From: Faucicola osloensis_B
GTDB lineage: Bacteria > Pseudomonadota > Gammaproteobacteria > Pseudomonadales > Moraxellaceae
DNA: 64,000 nt
Assembly: GCA_964211495.1 (NCBI GenBank)
Contig: CAXORL010000003.1
Coordinates: 297,348-361,347, forward strand
Reading direction: 5' to 3'
The position numbers and the translations under genes were made by a program. The notes beneath the pieces are model-generated. The model was not told the DNA's origin and searched no databases. It worked only from the letters and a program-made list of their open reading frames with translations. Positions 8,465 to 16,513 of this stretch are shown here, piece by piece; the stretch's first letter is position 1, and each line of letters starts with the position of its first letter.

Positions 8465-8953
8465 ATTTCACTTAGTGTCAGTTAAAGTCAATAATTTGAT
8501 TAAACACCATTTTACGCATTTTCAACCCTGAGTAAAAGCCATTTTATTGCAACTGCCATTTTTGCCTCCCTCCATGCCTGTCTATCGATGAAAACAATTG
8601 ACTTTAATATTTTCTAAAAACTTCTATCGTTACAATCATTTAGATACGATTAGTTAAATACCATTAATGTTTCTTATCATAACTATCAAAACAATTAACC
8701 ATAGCCATACCCTGTTTTAGGGTTGTGTTATGCTAAGATGACCCTATCATGATAATTACAATAAAGTAATTTGCCGTTGGGTGTCTGTTTAATAGATTTC
8801 ACTATCCTATCACTGTTTGATTGTATCCAATAGTAAGATTTTTTATTAGGCAAAGACCAGCACTGGGCAAAAACAAGCGTTTGGGTTATCACTTAACCAT
8901 AATCCAAAACCTAACAGTTAACAACATCAACACGTAAACACGTAGGAGTTACT
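8465..8953. other. AT-rich divergent spacer between ppx and trxA
   Basis: No convincing gene was found here. The stretch must hold promoters for both ppx (leftward) and trxA (rightward). The best candidate for trxA is an extended -10 like element, TGTTATGCT, around 8727-8735. A small inverted repeat, ACCCT-GTTTT-AGGGT, lies just upstream. No good -35 accompanies it, so no promoter is called. Confidence 0.5.
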
Positions 8954-9277
8954 ATGTCTTCAGTTATTCATGCCGATGAAGGTACTTTTGAAAAAGCAGT
9001 ACTACAATCAGATACCCCAGTATTGGTCGATTTTTGGGCAACTTGGTGTGGTCCATGTAAAGCCATCGCCCCTGTATTAGACGAGCTTTCTTCAGAATAT
9101 GAGGGTAAAGCGCGAATCGTTAAAATCGACGTTGACCAAAATCCAAACCTAGCCGCGCAATATGGTATCCGCAGTATCCCTACCTTATTTATGTTCAAAA
9201 ACGGTGAAAAAGTGGATGCCACTATGGGTATGCAACCAAAAGCCCAATTGACTGCCCTTATCAACAAACACTTATAA
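8954..9277 (+). CDS. trxA: Thioredoxin
   Basis: TrxA is the general cytosolic dithiol reductant for ribonucleotide reductase, PAPS reductase and other partners. The active site WCGPCK is at residues 31-36 (Cys32, Cys35). The conserved cis-Pro region SIPT follows near residue 75. The 107-residue length is typical. GTAGGAG lies 5 bases before the ATG. It precedes rho, a common trxA-rho neighbourhood, but a strong hairpin terminator and a separate rho promoter lie between them, so the two are probably transcribed separately. Confidence 0.97.
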   Translation: MSSVIHADEGTFEKAVLQSDTPVLVDFWATWCGPCKAIAPVLDELSSEYEGKARIVKIDVDQNPNLAAQYGIRSIPTLFMFKNGEKVDATMGMQPKAQLTALINKHL

Positions 9278-9322
9278 TCGCTAGGGTAAGAATCACCAGC
9301 GTAGGTTAAATTGAATTTTTAT

Positions 9323-9356
9323 ATTGGTAACGGTGTTTTTTTTGATAGTTACCAAT
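9323..9356. repeat. Perfect 9-bp inverted repeat downstream of trxA
   Basis: ATTGGTAAC (9323-9331) pairs perfectly with GTTACCAAT (9348-9356) across a 16-base, T-rich loop. It lies 45 bp after trxA and just before the main terminator. It could be an mRNA 3'-end stabilising hairpin or a binding site. Confidence 0.7.
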
Positions 9357-9364
9357 GAGATTCG

Positions 9365-9406
9365 CCGCGATTTTGATACCTATGAGTAAAAAAATCGCGG
9401 TTTTTT
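9365..9406 (+). terminator. Intrinsic terminator of trxA
   Basis: A perfect 10-bp stem, CCGCGATTTT (9365-9374) with AAAATCGCGG (9391-9400), is followed directly by six T residues. The loop is 16 bases. Confidence 0.85.
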
Positions 9407-9417
9407 ATGTCGATACA

Positions 9418-9447
9418 TTGACAAATGAATATGTCAAGTCGTATAGT
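9418..9447 (+). promoter_or_regulatory. Sigma-70 promoter for rho, with an overlapping inverted repeat
   Basis: The -35 hexamer TTGACA (9418-9423) is perfect and the -10 is TATAGT (9442-9447), with an 18-bp spacer. TTGACA also forms one arm of an inverted repeat with TGTCAA, 8 bp further on, which places a possible operator over the -35. The predicted start leaves a leader of roughly 225 nt before rho. Confidence 0.65.
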
Positions 9448-9454
9448 GTGTTTC

Positions 9455-9681
9455 ACAAAATAACTATCTTATCGATATGCTTAACGTCACGTTAGCAGGC
9501 ATCTACTATTATTTGTTTTAGTACTTGGTATTGTCTGTTTGCAACGCTTAGTTAATCATTTCAAACGTTTCTAGTTTTTTCTCTTTATATTCTCTTCACC
9601 CCTACTGTCTTAAAACGATGCAGCGCCTTTACTCGACTCACGTTTTGAGGTGGTTCAAAATTAGTTATTGATGATTTACCT
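9455..9681 (+). promoter_or_regulatory. Long rho 5' leader
   Basis: About 225 nt separate the predicted transcription start from the rho ATG and contain no open frame of note. The second half is pyrimidine-rich and poor in G (around 9570-9610). A Rho-utilisation region could have this composition. Rho is known to autoregulate by terminating in its own leader in E. coli, so the same is plausible here. This is inference from composition and length only. Confidence 0.4.
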
Positions 9682-10950
9682 ATGAATTTGACTGAACTCA
9701 AAAAAAAATCGATTGCTGAATTGTTGTTGATTAGCGAGCAAATGGGTCTAGAAAACATGGCCCGTAGTCGCAAACAAGATATCATTTTTGCTATTTTAAA
9801 AACCCATGCCCGAAACGGTGAAGCTATCTATGGGGATGGCGTGCTTGAGATTTTGCCCGATGGCTTTGGTTTTTTACGATCGTCGGAAGGCTCTTACCTA
9901 GCAGGTCCCGATGATATCTATGTGAGTCCGAGCCAAATTCGCCGCTTCAATCTTAAGACGGGTGACTCCATCGCAGGGACGATTCGCCCACCCAAGGATT
10001 CTGAGCGATATTTTGCCCTATTAAAAGTCAACGAAATCAACTTCGACACCCCAGACCGCTCTCGCCACAAACTAATTTTTGAAAATTTAACCCCACTTTT
10101 CCCCACCCAGCAGCTTCGCTTAGAGCTTGGTAACGGTACCACAGAAGACTTAACGGGTCGTATCATTGACTTGATTGCCCCGATTGGTAAAGGTCAACGC
10201 TCGATTATCGTCGCTCCACCAAAAGCGGGTAAAACCGTACTGCTACAATCTATCGCGCAATCCATCACCAAAAACAACCCAGAATGTTATTTGATAGTGC
10301 TGCTCATTGACGAGCGTCCTGAAGAAGTGACCGAGATGCAGCGCACGGTGCGTGGTGAAGTGGTCGCATCGACCTTTGATGAGCCGCCAGCCCGTCACGT
10401 ACAAGTTGCCGAAATGGTGATTGAAAAAGCCAAACGCTTGGTTGAACACAAACAAGACGTGGTGATTTTACTTGACTCCATCACACGCCTTGCCCGCGCT
10501 TACAATACTGTGTTGCCCTCATCGGGTAAGGTATTGACGGGTGGGGTGGATGCCAATGCCTTAGAACGCCCAAAACGCTTTTTTGGTGCCGCGCGTAATG
10601 TCGAAGAAGGCGGTAGCTTGACCATTATTTCAACCGCTTTAATTGACACAGGCAGTACCATGGATAAGGTGATTTATGAGGAGTTTAAGGGGACAGGTAA
10701 CCAAGAAATTACCCTTGAGCGTGACATTGCCGAAAAACGGGTATTCCCTGCCATCAATATCAAAAAATCGGGCACTCGCCGTGAAGAACGGTTGATGGAT
10801 GAGGCGATGCTACGCAAAGTATGGATTCTGCGCAAACTGCTACACCCCATGGATGAACTACAAGCCACTGAGTTTTTGCTAGAAAAACTTAAAGACTCAA
10901 AAACCAATGATGAATTCTTTGAGCAAATGACGCGTAAAGATAAATCTTAA
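9682..10950 (+). CDS. rho: Transcription termination factor Rho
   Basis: Rho is the hexameric RNA-dependent ATPase that ends transcription of untranslated RNA. The N-terminal helical Rho_N domain (about 1-45) leads into the cold-shock RNA-binding domain, with GFGFLRS at 62-68. The Walker A motif APPKAGKT is at 178-185. Q- and R-loop regions with the DSITRLARAYN motif follow. At 422 residues it is full length, without the insertions seen in some actinobacterial Rhos. It has its own promoter and long leader and a strong bidirectional terminator 45 bp downstream. Confidence 0.98.
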   Translation: MNLTELKKKSIAELLLISEQMGLENMARSRKQDIIFAILKTHARNGEAIYGDGVLEILPDGFGFLRSSEGSYLAGPDDIYVSPSQIRRFNLKTGDSIAGTIRPPKDSERYFALLKVNEINFDTPDRSRHKLIFENLTPLFPTQQLRLELGNGTTEDLTGRIIDLIAPIGKGQRSIIVAPPKAGKTVLLQSIAQSITKNNPECYLIVLLIDERPEEVTEMQRTVRGEVVASTFDEPPARHVQVAEMVIEKAKRLVEHKQDVVILLDSITRLARAYNTVLPSSGKVLTGGVDANALERPKRFFGAARNVEEGGSLTIISTALIDTGSTMDKVIYEEFKGTGNQEITLERDIAEKRVFPAINIKKSGTRREERLMDEAMLRKVWILRKLLHPMDELQATEFLLEKLKDSKTNDEFFEQMTRKDKS

Positions 10951-10982
10951 TCATGTTAACTCATGGTCACGTTAACTTAGCT
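10951..10982. repeat. Degenerate 16-bp x2 repeat starting right after the rho stop
   Basis: TCATGTTAACTCATGG (10951-10966) and TCACGTTAACTTAGCT (10967-10982) match at 11 of 16 positions. The first begins on the base following the rho stop codon. Confidence 0.55.
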
Positions 10983-10995
10983 GACTCATAAAAAT

Positions 10996-11025
10996 AAAAA
11001 AGCTCAACCTGGTGTTGAGCTTTTT
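10996..11025. terminator. Bidirectional terminator between rho and the metallopeptidase
   Basis: A 12-bp perfect stem, AAAAAGCTCAAC (10996-11007) with GTTGAGCTTTTT (11014-11025), has a 6-base loop and A/T flanks on both sides. It serves the convergent genes rho (+) and ypfJ (-). Confidence 0.9.
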
Positions 11026-11074
11026 GTTGGCATCTTTTTTAGTGGCGTCCTTTGGGCTTAAATCGCACCGCTAC

Positions 11075-11959
11075 TTAAATTGCACCACTAAAAGTATCGC
11101 ATTGGTTGATATCACCCGATTTTAGACCGCGTGAAAACCACGTCATACGTTGTTGACTAGTACCATGGGTAAAGCTATCAGGGACAGCGGCACGACCACT
11201 GGCTTGGGCCAAACGGTCATCACCGATTTGCTCCGCCGCATTAATCGCTTCTTCAATATCGCCTTGCTCTAAGAATTGAACACGTTGTTGGTTACGATTT
11301 GCCCAAACACCGGCAAAACAGTCCGCTTGTAGCTCTTGACGCACTGATAAATTGTTGGCTTGCGCTTCAGTGGCACGGCGACTGGCTTCATCCACTTTTT
11401 GGCTAATACCTAACTGATTTTGTACATGGTGACCCACTTCGTGAGCAATCACATAAGCCTGTGCAAAGTCACCTGCTTTACCTTGGTTTTGTGCATCACC
11501 TGAGCCATTTTGATCACCTGTGATACCCAATTTTTGGCGCATTTCTTGGAAAAAACTGGTATCAAGATAGACGCGTTGGTCGGCAGGACAATAAAAAGGA
11601 CCTGTGGCTGAAGAAGCGTTACCACAACCCGAACGTACCATACCATTAAATAACACCAACTTAGGCTGTTGATATTGCATATTGTTTTCACTAAAAATTT
11701 GACCCCAAACTTCTTCTGTGTCTTTTAATACCACTGAGACAAATTTTTGGTCGCGGTCAGCAGTCTGCTGGTCAAGGGTTTGTTGACCACCACTATTTCC
11801 ACCGGTAATTGCAGAACCTGTTTGCATGGCAGTCATGGGATTCATACCAAACACCAGCCACAAAATCAAGCCGATGATAATACTACCGATACCGCCACCC
11901 ACGGCTTTACCGCCGCTGACCAATACATTCGAACTACCGTCACGATCTTCCCACTTCAT
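11075..11959 (-). CDS. ypfJ: YpfJ/KPN_02809 family neutral zinc metallopeptidase
   Basis: This is a putative membrane-anchored zinc protease of the neutral zinc metallopeptidase family. The family's substrates are unknown. Residues 1-10 are hydrophilic (MKWEDRDGSS, the usual family start), followed by a Gly-rich membrane segment at about 22-38 and then the soluble domain. The zinc motif HEVGHH is at 173-178, and downstream there is an ELQADCFAGVWAN segment typical of the family's third-ligand region. The length of 294 residues is normal. The start has a near-perfect ribosome site, GGAGG six bases before the ATG. Confidence 0.92.
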   Translation of the reverse strand: MKWEDRDGSSNVLVSGGKAVGGGIGSIIIGLILWLVFGMNPMTAMQTGSAITGGNSGGQQTLDQQTADRDQKFVSVVLKDTEEVWGQIFSENNMQYQQPKLVLFNGMVRSGCGNASSATGPFYCPADQRVYLDTSFFQEMRQKLGITGDQNGSGDAQNQGKAGDFAQAYVIAHEVGHHVQNQLGISQKVDEASRRATEAQANNLSVRQELQADCFAGVWANRNQQRVQFLEQGDIEEAINAAEQIGDDRLAQASGRAAVPDSFTHGTSQQRMTWFSRGLKSGDINQCDTFSGAI

Positions 11960-12547
11960 ACCAATACCTCCTTAAATACTGTCTTGCTTTTATAATATGC
12001 TTATATAGTTTGCTTATTTTGGCATTGTAGCATTTTGCCTAAAAATTACTGTGTGAAATCGTAGTTTTATACAGATTTTTGACAATAAATCCTAACAATA
12101 TGCAACTAATGTAACTTATTATTACCTATCTAAAGGCTGCCAAACCTGATTAAAATTAACCATTTATCGCTATAAAAAATTATTTTTTGGATATTTTGTA
12201 ATCAACTTATACAAATAGAAAAAATTTTGTAAATTTACAAAAATAAAGATATCCTTGCCAGATTTTTATGCGTATAATACGTCATTTTCTGCGAAAAGCT
12301 AAAAAAGATATCTTTTTCGTACGATATTAATAAGTCCAAAAAGTTGTATTTGTGTTTACGGTGTTATTTTGTTACAACCTTTTATCAGATTTATTATATT
12401 TTTTTATGCGAAAGTTATTCTATCTTGACTAAGTTTCCGCTACAATATTGCCAGTTTCATGTCCCGTGTGTCTTTAATTCTAAATAAACGCTTTATTTAG
12501 AGTATCGTCGAGTGAATACGGGGTTATTTTCTTTAGGAGAACACGTA
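11960..12547. other. AT-rich 590-bp spacer, no gene seen
   Basis: This is one of the longest gene-free stretches. It is very AT-rich and lies between the divergently read metallopeptidase and the small lipoprotein gene. A perfect TATAAT is at 12273-12278, but no -35 sits at a proper distance (TTGCCA is only 12 bp away). A TACAAT is at about 12441. I see no RNA gene, repeat or small frame that I would defend. Confidence 0.5.
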
Positions 12548-12874
12548 ATGAACGTTAAATTAATCGCTGTATCAAGTTTAGTTGCTGCATCTTTAGCTAT
12601 GACTGCATGTAGCAAAAAAGAAGAAGCTGCACCAGCTGCTGCCTCTACTACTGCTTCAACCACAGTTGCTTCATCAACTACTACCACTGTTGAAGCTTCT
12701 GCACCGGCAGTAACTGCATCTGCTGCAACTGTTAACGCTTCTACTGTTGTAGTAGAAACTGCATCTGCTGCTGCACCAGCTTCAGCTGCTGCTGACGCTG
12801 CTAACAAAGTTGCTGATGCTGCCGCTTCTGCTGCTGCAACTGTTGCTGACGCTTCTGCATCTGCTGCAAAATAA
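12548..12874 (+). CDS. Small Ala/Thr/Ser-rich lipoprotein, function unknown
   Basis: This 108-residue lipoprotein has a signal peptide ending in the lipobox MTAC (Cys21) and then a Ser-Lys-Lys-Glu-Glu charge patch. The mature part is almost entirely Ala, Ser, Thr and Val. From about residue 83 it becomes an Ala-rich segment with regular Asp/Lys (ADAANKVADAAASAAATVAD) that could form a long amphipathic helix like a small Lpp-type lipoprotein. The ATG follows TTTAGGAGAACACGTA, a good ribosome site. A strong terminator sits 20 bp after the stop, so it is monocistronic. The lipobox-plus-tether arrangement is shared with the lipoproteins at 33098 and 51700. I do not recognise a family. Confidence 0.8.
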   Translation: MNVKLIAVSSLVAASLAMTACSKKEEAAPAAASTTASTTVASSTTTTVEASAPAVTASAATVNASTVVVETASAAAPASAAADAANKVADAAASAAATVADASASAAK

Positions 12875-12895
12875 TCAGTTTTTTAAACTGAACAA

Positions 12896-12924
12896 AAAGG
12901 AAACCCAAGCGGTTTCCTTTTTTT
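12896..12924 (+). terminator. Terminator of the small lipoprotein gene
   Basis: The stem AAAGGAAACC (12896-12905) pairs with GGTTTCCTTT (12911-12920) across CAAGC and is followed by a run of T. Confidence 0.9.
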
Positions 12925-12985
12925 ATGCTTAAAAATTTTATGGTTAAAGATTTTGTATGGCATAAAATTTTTCACATTATTTAGA

Positions 12986-13014
12986 TATTAAAAAAGTGGG
13001 TCATTGCCCACTTT
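12986..13014 (-). terminator. Terminator of the ccm operon
   Basis: The stem AAAGTGGG (12993-13000) / CCCACTTT (13007-13014) has a 6-base loop. On the minus strand it is followed by six or more T. It lies 80 bp past ccmE. Confidence 0.8.
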
Positions 13015-13028
13015 CTTAGCTCTATGGC

Positions 13029-13092
13029 TTTTTAGCCAGCTGATTTTTTAGCTAATTAATTTTTTAACTAAGGGACTTTTTGGTTAAGTGAC
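13029..13092. repeat. Degenerate 16-bp x4 repeat abutting the ccmE stop
   Basis: The units are TTTTTAGCCAGCTGAT, TTTTTAGCTAATTAAT, TTTTTAACTAAGGGAC and TTTTTGGTTAAGTGAC, contiguous from 13029 to 13092. The ccmE stop codon occupies 13094-13096, so the array touches the gene end. Confidence 0.75.
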
Positions 13093-13093
13093 T

Positions 13094-13579
13094 TTATTGT
13101 TTGACAGGGGTAGCTGGCATAAACTGTGCTTGGTTGACGTCAGTGCCGTTGGCTTGATGCTGGGTTTTTAGTGATTTTGCCACTTCAGGCGGCATATAAT
13201 TCTCATCATGCTTTGCTAATACTTCGCTTGCTACAAAGGTATTGCCTTCAAGCGCACCTGTGGCTACCACGCCCGAACCTTCGGCGAATAAATCTGGCAA
13301 GATGCCTTTATAAGAGACCGGTACGGTGGATTTAAAATCGGTGATTTTAAATTTTACATTGAGCGGGTCCGTGCTATCTCGCTCGACACTACCACGCACG
13401 ACCATACCCCCTGCTCGGATACGGGTATCTTCAGGTGCCTTGCCTTGACTAATGGCTGTGGGGTCAAAATAATAGTCGGTTTGTTGCCCCACCGCATAAA
13501 TCACAAGGACGACAGCAATAATTGCGCCAAATAAGGTTGCCATCACCCACATTAATTTTTTTTGTCGTACTTTATTCAT
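13094..13579 (-). CDS. ccmE: Cytochrome c-type biogenesis heme chaperone CcmE
   Basis: CcmE binds heme covalently in the periplasm and passes it to the CcmF/H ligase. A single N-terminal membrane anchor (about residues 10-30) precedes an OB-fold domain. The heme-binding His is H124 in the conserved AKHDENYMPPE motif. The protein has 161 residues, with the usual flexible, proline-containing tail. It is the last gene of ccmABCDE here. ccmF, ccmG and ccmH are not in the window. The stop codon abuts a four-unit tandem repeat and then the operon terminator. Confidence 0.95.
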   Translation of the reverse strand: MNKVRQKKLMWVMATLFGAIIAVVLVIYAVGQQTDYYFDPTAISQGKAPEDTRIRAGGMVVRGSVERDSTDPLNVKFKITDFKSTVPVSYKGILPDLFAEGSGVVATGALEGNTFVASEVLAKHDENYMPPEVAKSLKTQHQANGTDVNQAQFMPATPVKQ

Positions 13580-13663
13580 CGCTTTTTTTCATCTCACTTT
13601 TGATGAACCAAACCCTATGGGGCTACTTGTCTATTATAACACTGATTAGGGCGATAGATACTA

Positions 13664-13873
13664 TTATCCGCTACCCTTAGCCGTACGCTGATGACGCTGT
13701 TGTTGGCGCGCCTGCTGGGTAGTGATATCTCGGTAGGTCGCTTTACGCTGACTACGACTAAAAAAGACGAGCGCGACAATGCCTAGTAAAGTCAGTAGCC
13801 AAGTTGACCACACATAGCTACCATGCCCACCCATGGCGATAAACTCGGCAAAATTATGAAAATACGGGCTCAT
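13664..13873 (-). CDS. ccmD: Heme exporter protein CcmD
   Basis: This is a small single-pass membrane protein that helps release holo-CcmE from the CcmABC complex. I take the ATG at 13873 (MSPYFHNFAEFIAMGGHG...), because it has GAGGT just upstream and matches the start of CcmD proteins, rather than a start 16 codons earlier. The 69 residues show the conserved EFxAMGGxxxxVW stretch, one membrane helix at about 19-37 and a basic, Gln/Arg-rich tail. It lies between ccmC and ccmE, as in the standard operon. Confidence 0.9.
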   Translation of the reverse strand: MSPYFHNFAEFIAMGGHGSYVWSTWLLTLLGIVALVFFSRSQRKATYRDITTQQARQQQRHQRTAKGSG

Positions 13874-13989
13874 TGGCGACCTCAGATTTGGATTTAGGTT
13901 TAGAGAATGGATTAAAGCCATGGAATTAAAGCGATCGCTAGTTAAATGGCGATACTTTATGTCAGTAAGGAGGCTTTAACGATAACTCT

Positions 13990-14781
13990 TTAGTGATATA
14001 GCCGTTTGCATTCATCAATCACCCACTGTTTGCTACTTTCACGTTGCAAAATCAAGGTATTGGTACGATAGATGGTAAGCGCAGCCACCAAAAAATAGCT
14101 GCCTAACATCATCAGTAACAACGGAATATACATATCAGGCGGCATTTTTGGACGCTCAGTTACGGTAAATGTCGAGCCTTGGTGTAGGGTGTTCCACCAG
14201 TTGACAGAATATTTGATAATCGGCAAATTAACCGCACCGACAATCGATAAAATCGCCGCTGCTTTACCACGACTGGCGGTATGCTCAAATGCAGCAAACA
14301 GCGCCATCACGCCTGCGTATAAAAACGCCAAAATCAACATGGAAGTTAGACGGGCATCCCATACCCAGTATGTGCCCCAGGTAGGCTTTGCCCAAATCGA
14401 GCCTGTGAGTAGACTTAACACACACAGCATAAAGCCAATCGGCGCAATCGCCTGGGCAACCAAATTGGCGGTTTTAATTTTCCAGACCAAAAAAATCACC
14501 CCTAAAATTGCCATGCCCAAATAAATTGACATGGCTAGACTGGCAGTGGGGACATGGATAAAGATAATGCGATAGCTATTGCCTTGCAAATAGTCGGGTG
14601 GTGCAAATGCCAAACCCCAGATGGCACCCACCGCTAATAGCAGCGCAGCAATGACAGCTAAATATTTCACCCAAGGTGCAAAAATACGATAAAACTCTTT
14701 GGTGCCAACAGTTTTAAGAAACCCTTGCCAAAGGCGAGAAAAAAAGCCAGTTTTGCCAACGTTTGGGGTAATTTCTGCCAT
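13990..14781 (-). CDS. ccmC: Heme transport protein CcmC
   Basis: CcmC is the inner-membrane protein that loads heme onto CcmE. It shows six membrane segments and the heme-handling Trp-rich motif WGTYWVWDARLT (135-146). The flanking axial histidines are in FIHVP (H76) and WWNTLHQG (H200). I prefer the ATG at 14781, which has AAGG upstream and gives 263 residues. The frame stays open to 14829. It is the third gene of the ccm operon. Confidence 0.94.
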   Translation of the reverse strand: MAEITPNVGKTGFFSRLWQGFLKTVGTKEFYRIFAPWVKYLAVIAALLLAVGAIWGLAFAPPDYLQGNSYRIIFIHVPTASLAMSIYLGMAILGVIFLVWKIKTANLVAQAIAPIGFMLCVLSLLTGSIWAKPTWGTYWVWDARLTSMLILAFLYAGVMALFAAFEHTASRGKAAAILSIVGAVNLPIIKYSVNWWNTLHQGSTFTVTERPKMPPDMYIPLLLMMLGSYFLVAALTIYRTNTLILQRESSKQWVIDECKRLYH

Positions 14782-14886
14782 GGAATGCGCCTTGCTTTTT
14801 TTTCTAAAATGAATGTAAGCCATCAACAATAAGATATTTGTTCGCTTATTTTACTGGTATTTGGGGATTTTTTCATCTAAAAATCA

Positions 14887-15555
14887 TCAGCTTAACCACG
14901 CCAGTTTTAATGAAAATGCAATCACAAAAGGCGTGACGATGACTGCCAAAATACTGCCCGCCAGTAATAATGCTAAAATCGGATAACCGTTAAGCCCCAT
15001 GGCAAATTGCCCTACTGCCCCTGTGGCAAAAATCAGCACAGGGAGCTGCATCGGTAACGAAATCAATGGCACTAACACCGCGCCGTTTTTTAGCGATAAT
15101 GTCAAGCTGCTGGCAATCGCTGATAAGCACAGCAAAATCGGACTACCCACCAAAATCGACGCACTCAGGGCAATGGCTGCTTGGCTGGTCAAGCCAAAAA
15201 GCGGCATCGCCAAAAATGCGAGCAGACACACCATCCCCGCACTGGTCAGCCAATGAACGATGAGCCGTACTAGCACCCAAGTGGGAAGCGAGGCACGAGC
15301 GACTACCAATTGCGCCAGTGTACCGTTATCGAGGGCTGGGCGAAATAGGTTTTCCATACCCATAATCAGTGACAATAACGCTGCAATCCATACCGCAGGC
15401 ACGCCAAGTTGCTGCAATAATTTTGGCTCTGTCCCCATCGCCAGTGGAAATAAGGTGATGATAATTAAAAACAACACCAGTGGATATAACCACTGCACTT
15501 TGTTTTGCTGCTTGATTTGCCATTCGCGTTGCCACAGGGCAGAAAAATCAATCAT
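14887..15555 (-). CDS. ccmB: Heme exporter protein CcmB
   Basis: CcmB is the membrane subunit of the CcmAB ABC transporter, whose ATPase activity releases holo-CcmE from CcmC. The 222-residue protein has about six hydrophobic helices and begins with the typical FSALWQREWQIKQQN cytoplasmic segment. The conserved ENLFRPALDNGTLAQL region follows near residues 68-83. It starts 11 bp after ccmA, consistent with translational coupling. Confidence 0.94.
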   Translation of the reverse strand: MIDFSALWQREWQIKQQNKVQWLYPLVLFLIIITLFPLAMGTEPKLLQQLGVPAVWIAALLSLIMGMENLFRPALDNGTLAQLVVARASLPTWVLVRLIVHWLTSAGMVCLLAFLAMPLFGLTSQAAIALSASILVGSPILLCLSAIASSLTLSLKNGAVLVPLISLPMQLPVLIFATGAVGQFAMGLNGYPILALLLAGSILAVIVTPFVIAFSLKLAWLS

Positions 15556-15566
15556 TGCAGTTGCCC

Positions 15567-16229
15567 CTAAACCATATACAAGGTTAAATCTAATTGCTTA
15601 TTGGCGACGGCGACAGTTTGGTGACTGGTCATGAGCACTGCCCCGCCGCGCTGAACGAATGTCTGCATCAAGTGTTCAATTTTGGCAATCATATTGACAT
15701 CAAGCGCAGTCAGCGGCTCATCAAGTAGCCAGCAAGGAAATTGCGCTACATACTCAAGCGCAAACAGCAAACGTGCCAGACCCACGCGGCGCGTCTGCCC
15801 TGCCGAGAGTTGATAGCAGTTGATTTTCTCATAACCTGCTAACCCAACCCAATCGAGTGCTTGCTCAAGCGCCTCTGCGCTTGGCTTGATGCCATACAAG
15901 GCTAACAAAAATCGCAAATTTTGCTCAACGGTGAGTTGCAAATGAATACCCAATTGGTGCGCCACATAAAATGGCTGCACAGGTAGTCCTGCCTTGCCCT
16001 GCCAGCTGATATCACCGGTCAACACAGGAATTAACCCTGCAAGCTGCATCAAGAACGTGGTTTTGCCGGTGCCATTTTCACCCACCAAATGACAAATATC
16101 GCCACGGTTTAGCACCAAATTCACCGCTTCACACAGCGGAAATTCGCCACGTTGTATGGTGACATTTTGACAGTTGAGCAGCGAATGGGTCGTTAAAGTA
16201 GGCATAGCAGTGGGTGTTGGATTTGGCAT
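15567..16229 (-). CDS. ccmA: Heme exporter ATP-binding protein CcmA
   Basis: CcmA is the ATPase of the CcmAB(CD) complex. From the ATG at 16229 it has 220 residues with Walker A GENGTGKTT (50-58), the signature LSAGQ (141-145) and Walker B WLLDEP (167-172), followed by the switch His in TSHQ. The frame extends to a TTG at 16250 and another ATG is at 16205. None has a good ribosome site, so the exact start is uncertain. It is the first gene of the ccmABCDE operon, and any promoter must lie in the 275-bp divergent spacer to the YbjN gene. Confidence 0.93.
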   Translation of the reverse strand: MPNPTPTAMPTLTTHSLLNCQNVTIQRGEFPLCEAVNLVLNRGDICHLVGENGTGKTTFLMQLAGLIPVLTGDISWQGKAGLPVQPFYVAHQLGIHLQLTVEQNLRFLLALYGIKPSAEALEQALDWVGLAGYEKINCYQLSAGQTRRVGLARLLFALEYVAQFPCWLLDEPLTALDVNMIAKIEHLMQTFVQRGGAVLMTSHQTVAVANKQLDLTLYMV

Positions 16230-16513
16230 AGCATTGGTTAAAATTTGCAAGTCATTAAATAGATAACAGATTAAATTGATAAATCACGGCCTTATACCCA
16301 TTGTATAGATAATTGGCTAAAGTTGTGTAGAAAGCTTATTATATACTAACTTGCGACAGGTCTTTGCTATTATCAATATAAAGTATCCATATAAAGCTTG
16401 GTGATAGCGTCAAAGTTTTGCTAACCTGTTTGTTAACTTTTTTGTTTTTTAACTGTTCTGCTTTTCGTTTTTCTTTCTATTTTTAGCTATTTTTTGTTGG
16501 GTAAGTGAAATCA

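Noticed and set aside
12255..12278. TTGCCA followed by TATAAT as a promoter for the small lipoprotein
   Set aside because: The spacer is only 12 bp, too short for a sigma-70 promoter, and the site is about 270 bp from the gene.
12493..12807. Ala/Val-rich open frame on the minus strand opposite the small lipoprotein gene
   Set aside because: It is the antisense shadow of an Ala/Thr/Ser-rich coding sequence. It has no ribosome site, and the plus-strand frame has a lipobox and terminator.
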